Shown piece by piece: positions 51,530-59,987 of a DNA stretch of 64,000 nucleotides. The notes beneath the pieces were generated by a model, which made no database searches, was not told where the DNA came from, and saw only the letters and a program-made list of their open reading frames with translations. The position numbers were made by a program, and so were the translations under genes. Each line of letters opens with the position of its first letter. Within the stretch, counting starts at the first letter, position 1. Source of the stretch: Acidobacteriota bacterium (lineage in GTDB: Bacteria; Acidobacteriota; Vicinamibacteria; Vicinamibacterales; CAVVIG01). Location of the stretch: NCBI GenBank assembly GCA_020850715.1, contig JADZED010000075.1, forward strand, positions 1 through 64,000, in the 5' to 3' direction.

Positions 51530-54475
51530 GTGATCACCTCGGTGCCGTCGCTGCTGGCGCGCGCCGCTGCGGCGCTCGAGCGCGGGCGCGGCGTCGAAGC
51601 GGCGCAGCTGCTCGCGCCGGCCCTCCGCTCCGCCGGCCTGTCCCGCAGCGATGAGCTGGCGATCCGCGCGCTGCTGGCCGAAGCCTATCTGCTTCACGAC
51701 GATCTCGACCAGGCGGCGGCCGCGCTCGGCCGCACGCCAGACGCGTTTCGCGACACGATTGCGCCGGGGCGGCTCTCGACGCTGTGGCGCCTGCACGGGC
51801 GCATCGCCTCGCTGCGAGGCGATCAGTCGCGTGCGATCGCGCTGCACGGCCGCGCGCTGAAGCAGGCCGAGCTCGCGCACGATTCGCGCGGCATCGGTCT
51901 CGCCCACTACGAGCTGGGCCAGTGCTACCGCCAGGTCGGAGACATCGCGATCGTGCGCGAGCACATCTCGAAGGCGGCGTCGGCGCTGCACGCGGCCGGC
52001 GATCGGCGCCATCTCGCGCTGGTCCACTCGCTGTCGAGCATCGCGCTGGCGCAGACCGGCATGTACGAAGAAGCGATGGGCGCGCTGCGCCAGGCCGAGC
52101 GGCTCGCGTCGCTGGTCCAGGCCGACGACGTGCTCGCCACCGTGTGCGGCAACCAGGCGAACGTGACGATGATGCATCATCGCTACGAGCAGGCGCTCGC
52201 GCTCGCCGAGCGCAGCGTCGCGCTCCACGAGGCCCAGGGGTCCGGCCACGGCCTGGCGGTCGCCCTCGCGACGCTCGGGCAGATCTGCGTGCGGCTCGGC
52301 GACCTCGGGCGCGCCGAGCGCGCGCTGCACCGCGCGCTCGATGTCCGGAGCCCGATCCAGTTTCACGAGACCACCGGTGCGGTGTTCGACACGCTGGCGC
52401 AGATCCACCTGATTCGCGGCCGGTACGACCAGGCGAGCGACTTCCTCGGGCGCGCCGGCGACGCCTACGGCGCCTACGGCCGCGAGACCAGCCAGTGGTA
52501 CGAGTGGTCGGTGCGCGTGCTCGGCGCGCGGCTCGCGCTCCGGCGCGGCGCGCTCGACGAGGCGGTGGCCCGCGCCGACGAAATCCTGCAGGCAGGCGCC
52601 CCGCCCTTCGACGCGCTCCAGGCGACGCTGGCCGCTGCCGAGGCGCTCACGGCGGCGGGCCGGCTCGAAGAGGCCGGGCAGCGGCTCGCCTCGGCCGCCG
52701 ACGCGCTCGATCCCCGGGTGGCGCCCGCGGCGTGGGGCGAGTACCTCCGCCTCCGCGGCGCGCTGAACGCCCAGACGTGCAACAGCGTGGACGCGTATCA
52801 CGATTTCGCGCAGAGCGCCGCACTGCTCGACCTGCTGGGCGAGCGCTACCAGGCCGCGCTCAGCCGCCTTGCGCTGGGCCGCCTCATCGCACGGACCGGC
52901 GCGCGATCGGCCGCCGAACGCCAGCTCGCCCTGGCGCTCGGCACCTTCGAGCAGCTCGGCGCCGAGCGCGATCTGGCCGACACCCGCGAGGCGCAGGGAC
53001 TGCTGACCGGCGTCGGATCCGGCGAATACGTGATGTCGCCCGCCGATGCCGACGATGCGATCGTCCGGCGCATCGTGGATGCCGCGGCACTGCCGGATCT
53101 GCTCGGGCGCGAAACGGCAGCGGCGCTCCTCGAGGCCGCGTCGGCCGACAGCGCCGTGGTGTACGTCGCGCTCGCCGGCGGCGACGTGCGCGTCGTCGCC
53201 TGCGCCGGCTGCGACGGCGACGCGGCGCGCGCGCTCGCGCGGGCCGCGATCCGCGGCGCCGCCGCCCGCGGGGTGCTCTGTGTCGAGCCGCTCGGCCGCA
53301 TCGGCGGCTCGGCGGCTTTCGGGGCGATTGCCTCGGTGCGGCCGCTCGGCCACCCGGCCGCGCGCCGCGTGCGAATGATCGCGACGGTCGCGCGGCAGGG
53401 TTTCACGCTGTGCGCCGCGCGCGATCGGTCGCCCGCCGCACCGGCCGGCCGTTCGGTGGAGCGCGCCCTGGAGCCGGTGCTCCCCGGCTTTCTCGCCGCC
53501 AGCGGCGCGATGGCGCGCGTCGTCGAGCAGATCCAGCGCATGCAGGGGAACGATCTGACCGTGCTGATCACCGGCGAGAGCGGGACCGGCAAGGAGCTCG
53601 TCGCACGCGCCATCCACGCCGGCTCGCATCGGAGCGCCACGCTGTTCCTCCCCTACAACTGCACGACCACCGGCCGCGATCTCGCCGACAGCCAGCTGTT
53701 CGGCCACCGCCGCGGCAGCTTCACCGGCGCCATCTCCGATCAGCCGGGGCTCGTGCGGTCGGCGGCCGCCGGCACGCTGTTCCTCGACGAGATCGGCGAC
53801 CTTCCGCTCGACGTGCAGCCGAAGCTGCTGCGCTTCCTCGAACATCACGAGATCATGCCGATAGGCGAGACGCGCCCACAGCGCGTGGACGTGCGCGTGC
53901 TGGCAGCCACCAATGCCGACCTCGAGCAGCGGGTCGCGGAAGGACGGTTCCGCGAAGATCTCTATTACCGCCTGAGCGTCATCCGCATCCACGTCCCGCC
54001 GTTGCGCGAGCGGCGGGAGGAGATCCCGCACCTGAGCACGTTCTTCCTGCGCGAGGCCATGGAGCGGCTGGGCAAGCCCGACATCAGCCTGAGCTCGGAA
54101 GCCCTGGACGTCATTTCGCAGCACTGGTGGCCGGGCAACGTGCGGCAGTTGAAGAACGAAATCCAGCGCGCCGTGGCGCTCAGCACGCCGGGTGGCGTGA
54201 TCGAGCCCCTGCACCTGACGCCCGAGATCGGGACGGCGCAACTGCCGCCGGGGCCGACGCCCATCCCGACGCTCCGGCCGGGTCCGCCGAAAGGCGGCAC
54301 GAGACTGGCGTCGGCCATCGAGCAGGTCGAGCGCGACCTGATTCAGGCCGCGCTGAACGACAGCGGTGGCAATATTTCCGAAAGCGCGCGCATCCTGGGG
54401 CTCACGCGGCGCGGACTGTATCTGAAGCTGCGACGGCTCGGACTCGACTTCCGACCTGACATGGATACAAATTAG
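51530..54475 (+). CDS. Sigma-54-dependent activator with N-terminal TPR array
   Basis: 981 aa from the GTG at 51530. Residues 1 to about 500 are TPR-like helix pairs (for example A-H-Y-E-L-G-Q-C-Y-R-Q-V-G-D, and L-G-Q-I-C-V-R-L-G-D-L-G-R-A-E-R-A). A middle domain of about 140 residues may be GAF-like. The AAA+ domain has Walker A G-E-S-G-T-G-K-E (about 682), sigma-54 loop G-S-F-T-G-A (about 729; consensus GAFTGA), and Walker B L-F-L-D-E-I-G-D-L (about 748). A Fis-type HTH (N-I-S-E-S-A-R-I-L-G-L-T-R-R-G-L-Y) ends the protein. There is no receiver domain, so control should come through protein or ligand binding by the TPR/middle region. Confidence 0.92.
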   Translation: MITSVPSLLARAAAALERGRGVEAAQLLAPALRSAGLSRSDELAIRALLAEAYLLHDDLDQAAAALGRTPDAFRDTIAPGRLSTLWRLHGRIASLRGDQSRAIALHGRALKQAELAHDSRGIGLAHYELGQCYRQVGDIAIVREHISKAASALHAAGDRRHLALVHSLSSIALAQTGMYEEAMGALRQAERLASLVQADDVLATVCGNQANVTMMHHRYEQALALAERSVALHEAQGSGHGLAVALATLGQICVRLGDLGRAERALHRALDVRSPIQFHETTGAVFDTLAQIHLIRGRYDQASDFLGRAGDAYGAYGRETSQWYEWSVRVLGARLALRRGALDEAVARADEILQAGAPPFDALQATLAAAEALTAAGRLEEAGQRLASAADALDPRVAPAAWGEYLRLRGALNAQTCNSVDAYHDFAQSAALLDLLGERYQAALSRLALGRLIARTGARSAAERQLALALGTFEQLGAERDLADTREAQGLLTGVGSGEYVMSPADADDAIVRRIVDAAALPDLLGRETAAALLEAASADSAVVYVALAGGDVRVVACAGCDGDAARALARAAIRGAAARGVLCVEPLGRIGGSAAFGAIASVRPLGHPAARRVRMIATVARQGFTLCAARDRSPAAPAGRSVERALEPVLPGFLAASGAMARVVEQIQRMQGNDLTVLITGESGTGKELVARAIHAGSHRSATLFLPYNCTTTGRDLADSQLFGHRRGSFTGAISDQPGLVRSAAAGTLFLDEIGDLPLDVQPKLLRFLEHHEIMPIGETRPQRVDVRVLAATNADLEQRVAEGRFREDLYYRLSVIRIHVPPLRERREEIPHLSTFFLREAMERLGKPDISLSSEALDVISQHWWPGNVRQLKNEIQRAVALSTPGGVIEPLHLTPEIGTAQLPPGPTPIPTLRPGPPKGGTRLASAIEQVERDLIQAALNDSGGNISESARILGLTRRGLYLKLRRLGLDFRPDMDTN

Positions 54476-54524
54476 CCGATACCGAGTATCCATTTATCAG
54501 TCAGAATAGATATCAAGTATCCAT
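54461..54524. promoter_or_regulatory. Repeated palindromic sites (GTATCCAT family), possible activator-binding region
   Basis: GTATCCAT occurs at 54486-54493 and 54517-54524, and inverted (ATGGATAC) at 54461-54468. The two direct copies are part of 16-base units, GATACCGAGTATCCAT (54478-54493) and GATATCAAGTATCCAT (54509-54524), with 13 identical bases and 31 bases between starts, three helical turns. The first unit contains the perfect inverted repeat GATAC-CGA-GTATC. The stretch is AT-rich in a GC-rich region. The layout fits enhancer sites for the AAA+ activator encoded just upstream. Confidence 0.6.
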
Positions 54525-54624
54525 CGCTGCACGGAATCTGCGTCTCTTTGCACGCTGATTCAAGTCCTGTCGATTAAGCAAGTTACGGAGATCAACTGCA
54601 GCCGTCCTTCGCAGCGGCGGCACT

Positions 54625-54640
54625 GGGGCCGGCATTTGCT
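54625..54640 (+). promoter_or_regulatory. Sigma-54-like (-24/-12) promoter of the PilZ gene
   Basis: The 16 bases read GGGGCCGGCATTTGCT. Against TGGCACGNNNNTTGCW, the invariant GG (54626-54627) and GC (54638-54639) are ten bases apart as required, and CG and TTGCT also match; three positions differ. The start would be near 54651, two bases before the ATG, which would make the transcript nearly leaderless. The repeated sites lie 115-180 bases upstream, a normal enhancer distance. Confidence 0.45.
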
Positions 54641-54652
54641 ACCACAGGTGCC

Positions 54653-55075
54653 ATGATGAACGTCACGTCTCCCCGCGCCAAGCACGTCTGGACCGCTCTG
54701 GCACCGGCGCGTACCGAGCGCCAAGCCGAGCGGCGCGCCGTCCGCCTGCCCGGCCGCCTCACCTGGAAAGACCACCGCGGCACCACCCGGTTTGCCTCCG
54801 TGGTCACCTGCAACGTGAGCGAGCTAGGCGTGTACGTGGAGTGTCAGGCGTCGGTCGCGATTCCGCTCTACCGGCTGGTGCAGTTCCAGCTCGAATCCGA
54901 CGCGCGTCACACGGGCGATCTGCCGGCAGCGCTCCGCCAGGGGCGCCAGTTGTCGGCGGTCTACCGCATCAGCCCGCCAAGCGCGCCGGGCGAACCCCAG
55001 GGGCTCGCGTTGCGCCTGTTGGTCGACCCGAAGCGCGCCGCCGCCGTCCCCGTACGGGTCCGCGCGACGGCGTGA
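54653..55075 (+). CDS. PilZ-domain protein
   Basis: 140 aa. The c-di-GMP-binding signature of PilZ is present in weak form: an R-x3-R-like segment in A-E-R-R-A-V-R-L and N-V-S-E-L-G in place of D/N-x-S-x2-G, with G-L-A-L-R-L near the end. There is no other domain. Such single-domain proteins act as c-di-GMP receptors for motility, secretion or polymer synthesis. ATG at 54653 is followed by a second ATG; an AGGTG site fits the second better. It is divided from the sigma-54 activator by 177 bases carrying the repeated sites. Confidence 0.78.
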   Translation: MMNVTSPRAKHVWTALAPARTERQAERRAVRLPGRLTWKDHRGTTRFASVVTCNVSELGVYVECQASVAIPLYRLVQFQLESDARHTGDLPAALRQGRQLSAVYRISPPSAPGEPQGLALRLLVDPKRAAAVPVRVRATA

Positions 55076-55091
55076 GGACCGTCCTGGGGGT

Positions 55092-56018
55092 TCAGGCGCC
55101 CCCGACTGCCTGGGTCTTTCGAAAGTACCTCGCCAGCCCCAGCCAGTTCAGGTCGAACCGATCCGCCAGCTCGTAGACCCCGGCATCGGCGTCTCCGATC
55201 CGGCGGCCGAGCTCGCCGCGGATCGCTGCCGTAAACCACGCTTCGCGTGCCGCGTCCGGTTCGTCGCGTGCGAGCGATTCCCGCACCAGCCGGCCCGCCT
55301 GCTCGATGCGCGCGCTCAGCTCGCGCAGATGCGCGGATGGATCCGGCGACGGCCCGAAGTGGGTGAGGAACAGCGTGTGCGGCTGCCACGCGTCGATCGC
55401 CGCGAGGCTGTCGCGCCAGGCCTCGAGATCGACGTCGGGCGGCGGCGTCGCCGGCAGCACGACATCCTGCGGCGGGATGCGGATCCCCGCGGTGTCGCCG
55501 ACGAACGCGATGCCCGCGTCCCTGGCGAATACGCTCACATGATGGGAGGCGTGTCCCGGCGTGTGCCTCACTTCGAGCGTGCGTCCGCCGAGCTCGAGAC
55601 GCTCGCCGCCTCGCAGCGGGACGATCGCCTCCGCCGGCACCGGGCGAATCTCGCCCCACAGCCTGTCCATCGCGCCGCCGTACAGCCGCCCCGCGCTGGC
55701 GACGAGCCGCTCGGGGTTCACCAGATGCGGAGCCCCTTTCTCGTGCACGTAGACCCGCAGCGACGGATTCTCGCGCAGCAGCGTGCCGACGCCGCCGCCA
55801 TGATCGAGATGAATGTGCGTCAGCAGCACGGCGGTCACATCCGTCGGTGCCATGCCTGCCGTCGCCAGGCCGTCGCGCAGCGCCGGCAGCGTGGTCGACG
55901 GCCCGGGGTCGATCAGCAGGACGCCACCGGCGCCGTGCACCACGGCGGTGGCGATCACGCGCGGAACGCCGAGGAAGTGCAGGTCGAAGTAGCCGATGCC
56001 GGCCGCAAGGACGCGCAT
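55092..56018 (-). CDS. Metallo-beta-lactamase-fold hydrolase
   Basis: 308 aa. Zinc ligands H-x-H-x-D-H are in L-L-T-H-I-H-L-D-H-G-G; the third His in H-T-P-G-H-A-S-H-H and the bridging D in V-G-D-T-A follow. L-I-D-P-G-P-S-T is the usual strand before the first motif. A C-terminal helical domain of about 100 residues is longer than in glyoxalase II. Members range from thioesterases to lactonases; the substrate cannot be inferred. It converges on the PilZ gene 16 bases away and is divergent from the P450 gene. Confidence 0.9.
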   Translation of the reverse strand: MRVLAAGIGYFDLHFLGVPRVIATAVVHGAGGVLLIDPGPSTTLPALRDGLATAGMAPTDVTAVLLTHIHLDHGGGVGTLLRENPSLRVYVHEKGAPHLVNPERLVASAGRLYGGAMDRLWGEIRPVPAEAIVPLRGGERLELGGRTLEVRHTPGHASHHVSVFARDAGIAFVGDTAGIRIPPQDVVLPATPPPDVDLEAWRDSLAAIDAWQPHTLFLTHFGPSPDPSAHLRELSARIEQAGRLVRESLARDEPDAAREAWFTAAIRGELGRRIGDADAGVYELADRFDLNWLGLARYFRKTQAVGGA

Positions 56019-56119
56019 GGTCTCCTGACGATGCTAGTGGCTTGGCCGCAGGCTTCGCAAGACGCCCCCGCCCCGCCGCCCGGGCGTCCCGGAGGCGGCC
56101 GCGGCTCACCGGGGGCTCG

Positions 56120-56127
56120 GGTACAAT
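56120..56127 (+). promoter_or_regulatory. Likely -10 element (GGTACAAT) of the P450 gene
   Basis: TACAAT (56122-56127) preceded by GG lies 12 bases before the ATG at 56140, so the leader would be only about six bases. No -35 box is evident. The octamer is the same as before tatA and the DUF5916 gene. Confidence 0.5.
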
Positions 56128-56139
56128 CGCACGGGTCCG

Positions 56140-57453
56140 ATGCACACCGAGTCGCCCGCCGCGCCGCCGTCCCCGCGGGCCCGGCGGCCCATCGCCGATC
56201 CGATTCGCTTCCTGGAAACACTGGCGCGGCAGGGCGACATCGCGCCATTCCGGATCGGCCGCCGCCAGGCGTTTCTCGTCAGCCATCCCGCCGACATCGA
56301 AGACGTGCTCGTGACGCACGCCGGAGCATTCGCCAGGGGGCCGGCGCTCGAGCGCGCGGAGCATCTGCTGGGAACCGGACTGCTGACGGCCGAGGGAACG
56401 CTGCACCGCAGCCGCCGGCGCCTCATGGCGCCCGCGTTCCATCGGGCGCGGATCGAGCGGCTCGTCGGCTCCATCGTGCGGTGCGCGGTCGCCGAGCGCG
56501 ATCGCTGGCGCGCGGGGACTCCGCTCGACGTGGCCGATCGGATGGGAGCGCTCGCGCTCCGGATCGCAGGCCTGTCGCTGTTCGGCGAGGATCCCGCGCC
56601 GTGGGCGGCCGAGGTTCGCGGGGCGTTCGCGGCGGCCACCGCCTCGGCCGATCCGCTCATCTCGCTGCTGGCGCCGCTCAGGCGCGTCCATCCGGAGCGG
56701 CGTCGTCTCGATGCGGTGGTCGACGGCCTGATCGCACGGCGACAGGCGGTGCGCGGCGGTCCGGGCGAGCGCCCCGACGACCTGCTGGCGCTGCTCCTGG
56801 AGGCGGATGTCGGCGAATCGCCGTCTCGACAGCTGCGAGACGACGTGCTGACGATGCTGCTGGCGGCGCACGATACGATCGCGAACGCGCTGACCTGGAC
56901 GTGGAGTCAGCTCGCCGGCCACCCTCACGCCGATCGACGGCTGGCCGACGAGCTCGCCGCGGTGCTCGGCGATCGCCTGCCGGCGGCCTCCGACCTGCCG
57001 CACCTCCCCTTCACACGCGGCGTGCTGGCGGAAGCGCTGCGGATCTGCCCCCCCGCCTGGGTGCTGGTGCGTGCGGCGCGGCGGCCGCACCGGCTGGGGT
57101 CCATCCGGATTCCCGCCGGCTCGCTCGTCGTGATGAGCCCGCACGTCGTGCACCGCGATCCGCGATTCTTCGACGAACCGCTCGCCTTCGAGCCCGGGCG
57201 CTGGATGCCGAACGCACGGGTTCCGGCACGGCCGAAGCTCGCCTACTTCCCGTTCGGCGCCGGACCGCGTGCGTGCATCGGCGAGTCGTTCGCCTGGATG
57301 GAGGGGGTGCTGGTGCTCGCCACCTGCGCGCAGCGATGGCGGATGACGGCGATGCAGCCGCCCGCCGCGTCCGCGGTGCGGATCACGCAGCGGCCGTGCG
57401 GGCCGGTGATGATGATGCCGGCGCCGCGCCCTGCGGCCGCCGGCCGGGCCTGA
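56140..57453 (+). CDS. Cytochrome P450
   Basis: 437 aa, soluble, without a membrane anchor. The heme-binding loop F-P-F-G-A-G-P-R-A-C-I-G has the cysteine ligand at about residue 378. The K-helix E-x2-R is in V-L-A-E-A-L-R. The I-helix reads A-A-H-D-T-I, which keeps the acid-alcohol pair D-T but has Ala for the usual Gly. The R-W segment (F-E-P-G-R-W) is present. The sequence resembles the CYP4/CYP102-like fatty-acid hydroxylase group more than sterol P450s, a tentative reading. No ferredoxin or reductase gene is next to it. Confidence 0.94.
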   Translation: MHTESPAAPPSPRARRPIADPIRFLETLARQGDIAPFRIGRRQAFLVSHPADIEDVLVTHAGAFARGPALERAEHLLGTGLLTAEGTLHRSRRRLMAPAFHRARIERLVGSIVRCAVAERDRWRAGTPLDVADRMGALALRIAGLSLFGEDPAPWAAEVRGAFAAATASADPLISLLAPLRRVHPERRRLDAVVDGLIARRQAVRGGPGERPDDLLALLLEADVGESPSRQLRDDVLTMLLAAHDTIANALTWTWSQLAGHPHADRRLADELAAVLGDRLPAASDLPHLPFTRGVLAEALRICPPAWVLVRAARRPHRLGSIRIPAGSLVVMSPHVVHRDPRFFDEPLAFEPGRWMPNARVPARPKLAYFPFGAGPRACIGESFAWMEGVLVLATCAQRWRMTAMQPPAASAVRITQRPCGPVMMMPAPRPAAAGRA

Positions 57454-57518
57454 AGGGTGGGCTCACGGATGCGCCGGGGACCGCGCGCGGGGGCCGCCGG
57501 GCCCGGCGTCCGGCTCCT

Positions 57519-58775
57519 TCAGGGGATCTGCAGCACGCCGAACAGGAGGTAGCAGACGACGCCGCCGACGACCGTCATCGACAGCCCCCAGGCCATCAGC
57601 TTGTTGAAGAGGTCGCGCGCATCGTGATTCGGCGGAATCGCTGCGATGCACAGCGCCCCGATCGTCGACAGCGGCGAGACGTCGACCAGATGGCCGCCCA
57701 CGTTCATCGCCGACGCGATGGCGATCGGATTGCCGCCGCCGAGCCGCTCGATGAGCCCGGGGATGGTGGGCAGGAACGCCGGCAGCACGACGCCCGAGGT
57801 GCTGCTGTAGACCGAGATCAGCCCGGTGACGAACGCGATCACGCCGGTCACCGTCTTCTCGGTCGCCAGCTTCGCGAGCAGCGAGGTGAAGAGGTCGAGC
57901 CCTTCGGTCTTCTCGAGAATCGCGATCAGCACGGTCACGCCGCAGACCATGATGATCACCGACCACGGCACCCGCTTGATCGCCTCCTTGTGGTCCGCCA
58001 GCTTCAAGGCGGTGAGCACCGAGGCGCCGAGGAACGCGGCCATGCCCACGTCGACTTTCAGGACGATGACGCTCACGATCATCGCGGCGATCACTCCGAG
58101 GGTGATCAGGTGCGGCTGCTCGAAGGTCGCGGCGCTCTCGCGCTCGGCGTCGGTGACGCTGTAGGTCTTGCCGAACAGCTTCCAGCCGCCGAGGATGAAG
58201 TAGGCGGCGATCGCCACGAAGGCGTGCACCCCGAGATTGTTCAGATAGGTGGCCAGCGTGTGCCCGCCCAGTCCGATCTTGGCCAGGATGCCGTTGACGA
58301 TGATCCCGGTCGGGGCGAACGGAGACAGCGAACCGGCGCCGGCGCCCATGCCGACCATCATGGCCATGGTGAACATCGGCACGCCCGCCCGGCCGGCGAC
58401 CGCCATCGCCATCGGCGCGACCAGCGCCGATCCGGCGATGTTGCCCGGGCCGATGGAGGCGAGGCCGGCGGTGACGAAGAAGAACATGATCGGCAGCAGG
58501 CCCACGTTGCCGCGACAGATCGCCATGGCGCGGTGCGCCAGCTTGTCGAGCGTGCCGTTCTGGCTGGCCTGCGTGAAGATCAGCGTGACGCCGGTGAGCG
58601 TGAGGAACAGGGACACCGGGAAGCCGCTCGCCACGTTGCCGACCGTGAGGCCCGCGAAGTACACCCCGATGATCCAGGCAAACGCGATCGAGAGCACGCC
58701 GACGTTCAACTCGCTGACGCAGCTGATGAGCACGGCGACGGCGAGCGCACCGACAGAAAGCCAGGCGAGATTCAT
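57519..58775 (-). CDS. MatC-like dicarboxylate carrier (SLC13/DASS-type)
   Basis: 418 aa, about eleven hydrophobic helices. The N-terminal half fits the dicarboxylate carrier MatC domain (S-E-L-N-V-G-V-L-S-I-A-F-A-W-I, then G-P-G-N-I-A-G-S-A-L-V-A-P-M). The second half repeats the fold, with S-V-Y-S-S-T-S-G-V-V-L-P-A-F as a hairpin/substrate segment. MatC carries malonate or other dicarboxylates. It is the last gene after the sodium-pump decarboxylase, 84 bases from mmdB, and could supply or export succinate, malonate or methylmalonate. The antisense frame at 55329-58814 is a shadow. Confidence 0.8.
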   Translation of the reverse strand: MNLAWLSVGALAVAVLISCVSELNVGVLSIAFAWIIGVYFAGLTVGNVASGFPVSLFLTLTGVTLIFTQASQNGTLDKLAHRAMAICRGNVGLLPIMFFFVTAGLASIGPGNIAGSALVAPMAMAVAGRAGVPMFTMAMMVGMGAGAGSLSPFAPTGIIVNGILAKIGLGGHTLATYLNNLGVHAFVAIAAYFILGGWKLFGKTYSVTDAERESAATFEQPHLITLGVIAAMIVSVIVLKVDVGMAAFLGASVLTALKLADHKEAIKRVPWSVIIMVCGVTVLIAILEKTEGLDLFTSLLAKLATEKTVTGVIAFVTGLISVYSSTSGVVLPAFLPTIPGLIERLGGGNPIAIASAMNVGGHLVDVSPLSTIGALCIAAIPPNHDARDLFNKLMAWGLSMTVVGGVVCYLLFGVLQIP

Positions 58776-58794
58776 GAGCTAGATCCTTGTGTGC

Positions 58795-58810
58795 CCGCTC
58801 GTACGAGCGG
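58795..58810. promoter_or_regulatory. 16-base perfect palindrome upstream of the carrier gene
   Basis: CCGCTCGTACGAGCGG reads the same on both strands. It lies between mmdB and the carrier gene, 20 bases before the carrier ATG. It could be an operator or, in RNA, a hairpin with a six-pair stem that divides the operon transcript. Confidence 0.5.
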
Positions 58811-58859
58811 CTGAGCCGGGCGAAAGCATATCACTCCCGCCGCTCCGCTGAACACCGCG

Positions 58860-59957
58860 CTACCGGCCGAGGATCGACGAAACCAGGGCGAGCAGAACGC
58901 CGCCGGCGATCACCGACCCGAGCTGGCCGGCGGTGTTGGCCCCCATGGCGTGCATCAGCACGTGGTTGGTGAAGTCCTCTTCCTGGGCGACCCGCTGCAC
59001 CACCCGGCCGCTCATCGGAAAGGCGCTGATGCCGGCGGCGCCCACCAGCGGGTTGATCTTCCCCCGCGTCAGCAGCGCGAGCAGCTTGCCGAACAGCAGC
59101 CCCGCGACGGTGTCGAGGGCGAACGCCCCGAGCCCAAGGGCGAGGATGTACAGCGTCTGCACGCGCAGGAAGGTGTCGGCCTGCATCAGGCTGCCGATCA
59201 CCAGCCCGAGGAACAGCGTCGAGATGTTGGTGAGCTCGTTGGCGGCCGAGGCCGACAGCCGCGGCACCACCCCCGATTCCTTGAGGAGGTTGCCGAACAT
59301 GAGCGTCGCGATGAGGGGGGCCGACGCGGGCACCGCGATGCCGACCACGACCGTCACGACAAGGGGGAAGGCGATGACGGCGCCGCGCGCGACCGGCCGC
59401 GGCGCGTACTCCATGTGAATCCGCCGCTCCGCCTTGGTCGTCATCAGGCGCATGATCGGCGGCTGGATGATCGGGACCAGACTCATGTAGGAGTACGCCG
59501 TCACGGCAATCGTCCCCAGGAGCTCGGGTGCCAGCAGCGACGAGACGTAGATGCTCGTCGGGCCGTCGATGGCCCCGATGATGGCGATCGATGCCGCCTG
59601 ATTGAGCGGGAAGTGCAGAGCGGTCGCCAGGATGAGCGTGGCAAAGATCCCGAGCTGCCCCGCCGCGCCCATCAGCGCGAAGATCGGCTGCGAGAGCAGC
59701 GGGCGGAAATCCATCAGCGCCCCGATGCCGATGAAGATCACCAGCGGGAAGAGCTCGGTCTTGACACCGAAGTCGTTGAGGATGAACAGCAGGCCGCCCG
59801 GCTGGTTCATCGGAGAGAGCGGCAGATTCCCGAGCAGCGTACCGAAGCCGATGGGCAGCAGCAGCGCCGGTTCGTAGTCCTTGGCAATCGCGAGATAGAT
59901 CAGCACGCCCCCGACCGCGAACATCAGGAACGAACCGGGCGTGAGGGCTTCAAGCAT
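58860..59957 (-). CDS. Sodium-translocating decarboxylase subunit beta
   Basis: 365 aa, at least nine membrane helices. It matches OadB/MmdB/GcdB: P-I-G-F-G-T-L-L-G-N-L-P at the first loop, L-I-F-I-G-I-G-A-L-M-D-F, and the ion-channel segments G-A-I-D-G-P-T-S-I and G-A-A-G-I-S-A-F-P-M-S-G-R-V. The invariant Asp of G-A-I-D-G-P couples decarboxylation to sodium export. It lies 30 bases after the biotin carrier gene. Confidence 0.94.
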   Translation of the reverse strand: MLEALTPGSFLMFAVGGVLIYLAIAKDYEPALLLPIGFGTLLGNLPLSPMNQPGGLLFILNDFGVKTELFPLVIFIGIGALMDFRPLLSQPIFALMGAAGQLGIFATLILATALHFPLNQAASIAIIGAIDGPTSIYVSSLLAPELLGTIAVTAYSYMSLVPIIQPPIMRLMTTKAERRIHMEYAPRPVARGAVIAFPLVVTVVVGIAVPASAPLIATLMFGNLLKESGVVPRLSASAANELTNISTLFLGLVIGSLMQADTFLRVQTLYILALGLGAFALDTVAGLLFGKLLALLTRGKINPLVGAAGISAFPMSGRVVQRVAQEEDFTNHVLMHAMGANTAGQLGSVIAGGVLLALVSSILGR

Positions 59958-59987
59958 GACGCGCGCGGACCATGGGCCTCGGGACGG

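Noticed and set aside
57519..58775. Malonate decarboxylase operon because of the MatC-like carrier
   Set aside because: The mdc genes (acyl carrier protein, MdcA-type transferase) are missing; the other genes are of the methylmalonyl/oxaloacetate pump type.
55329..58814. 1161-aa open frame over the hydrolase, P450 and carrier genes
   Set aside because: It crosses three well-supported genes on both strands and has only low-complexity Arg/Gly/Asp-rich content.
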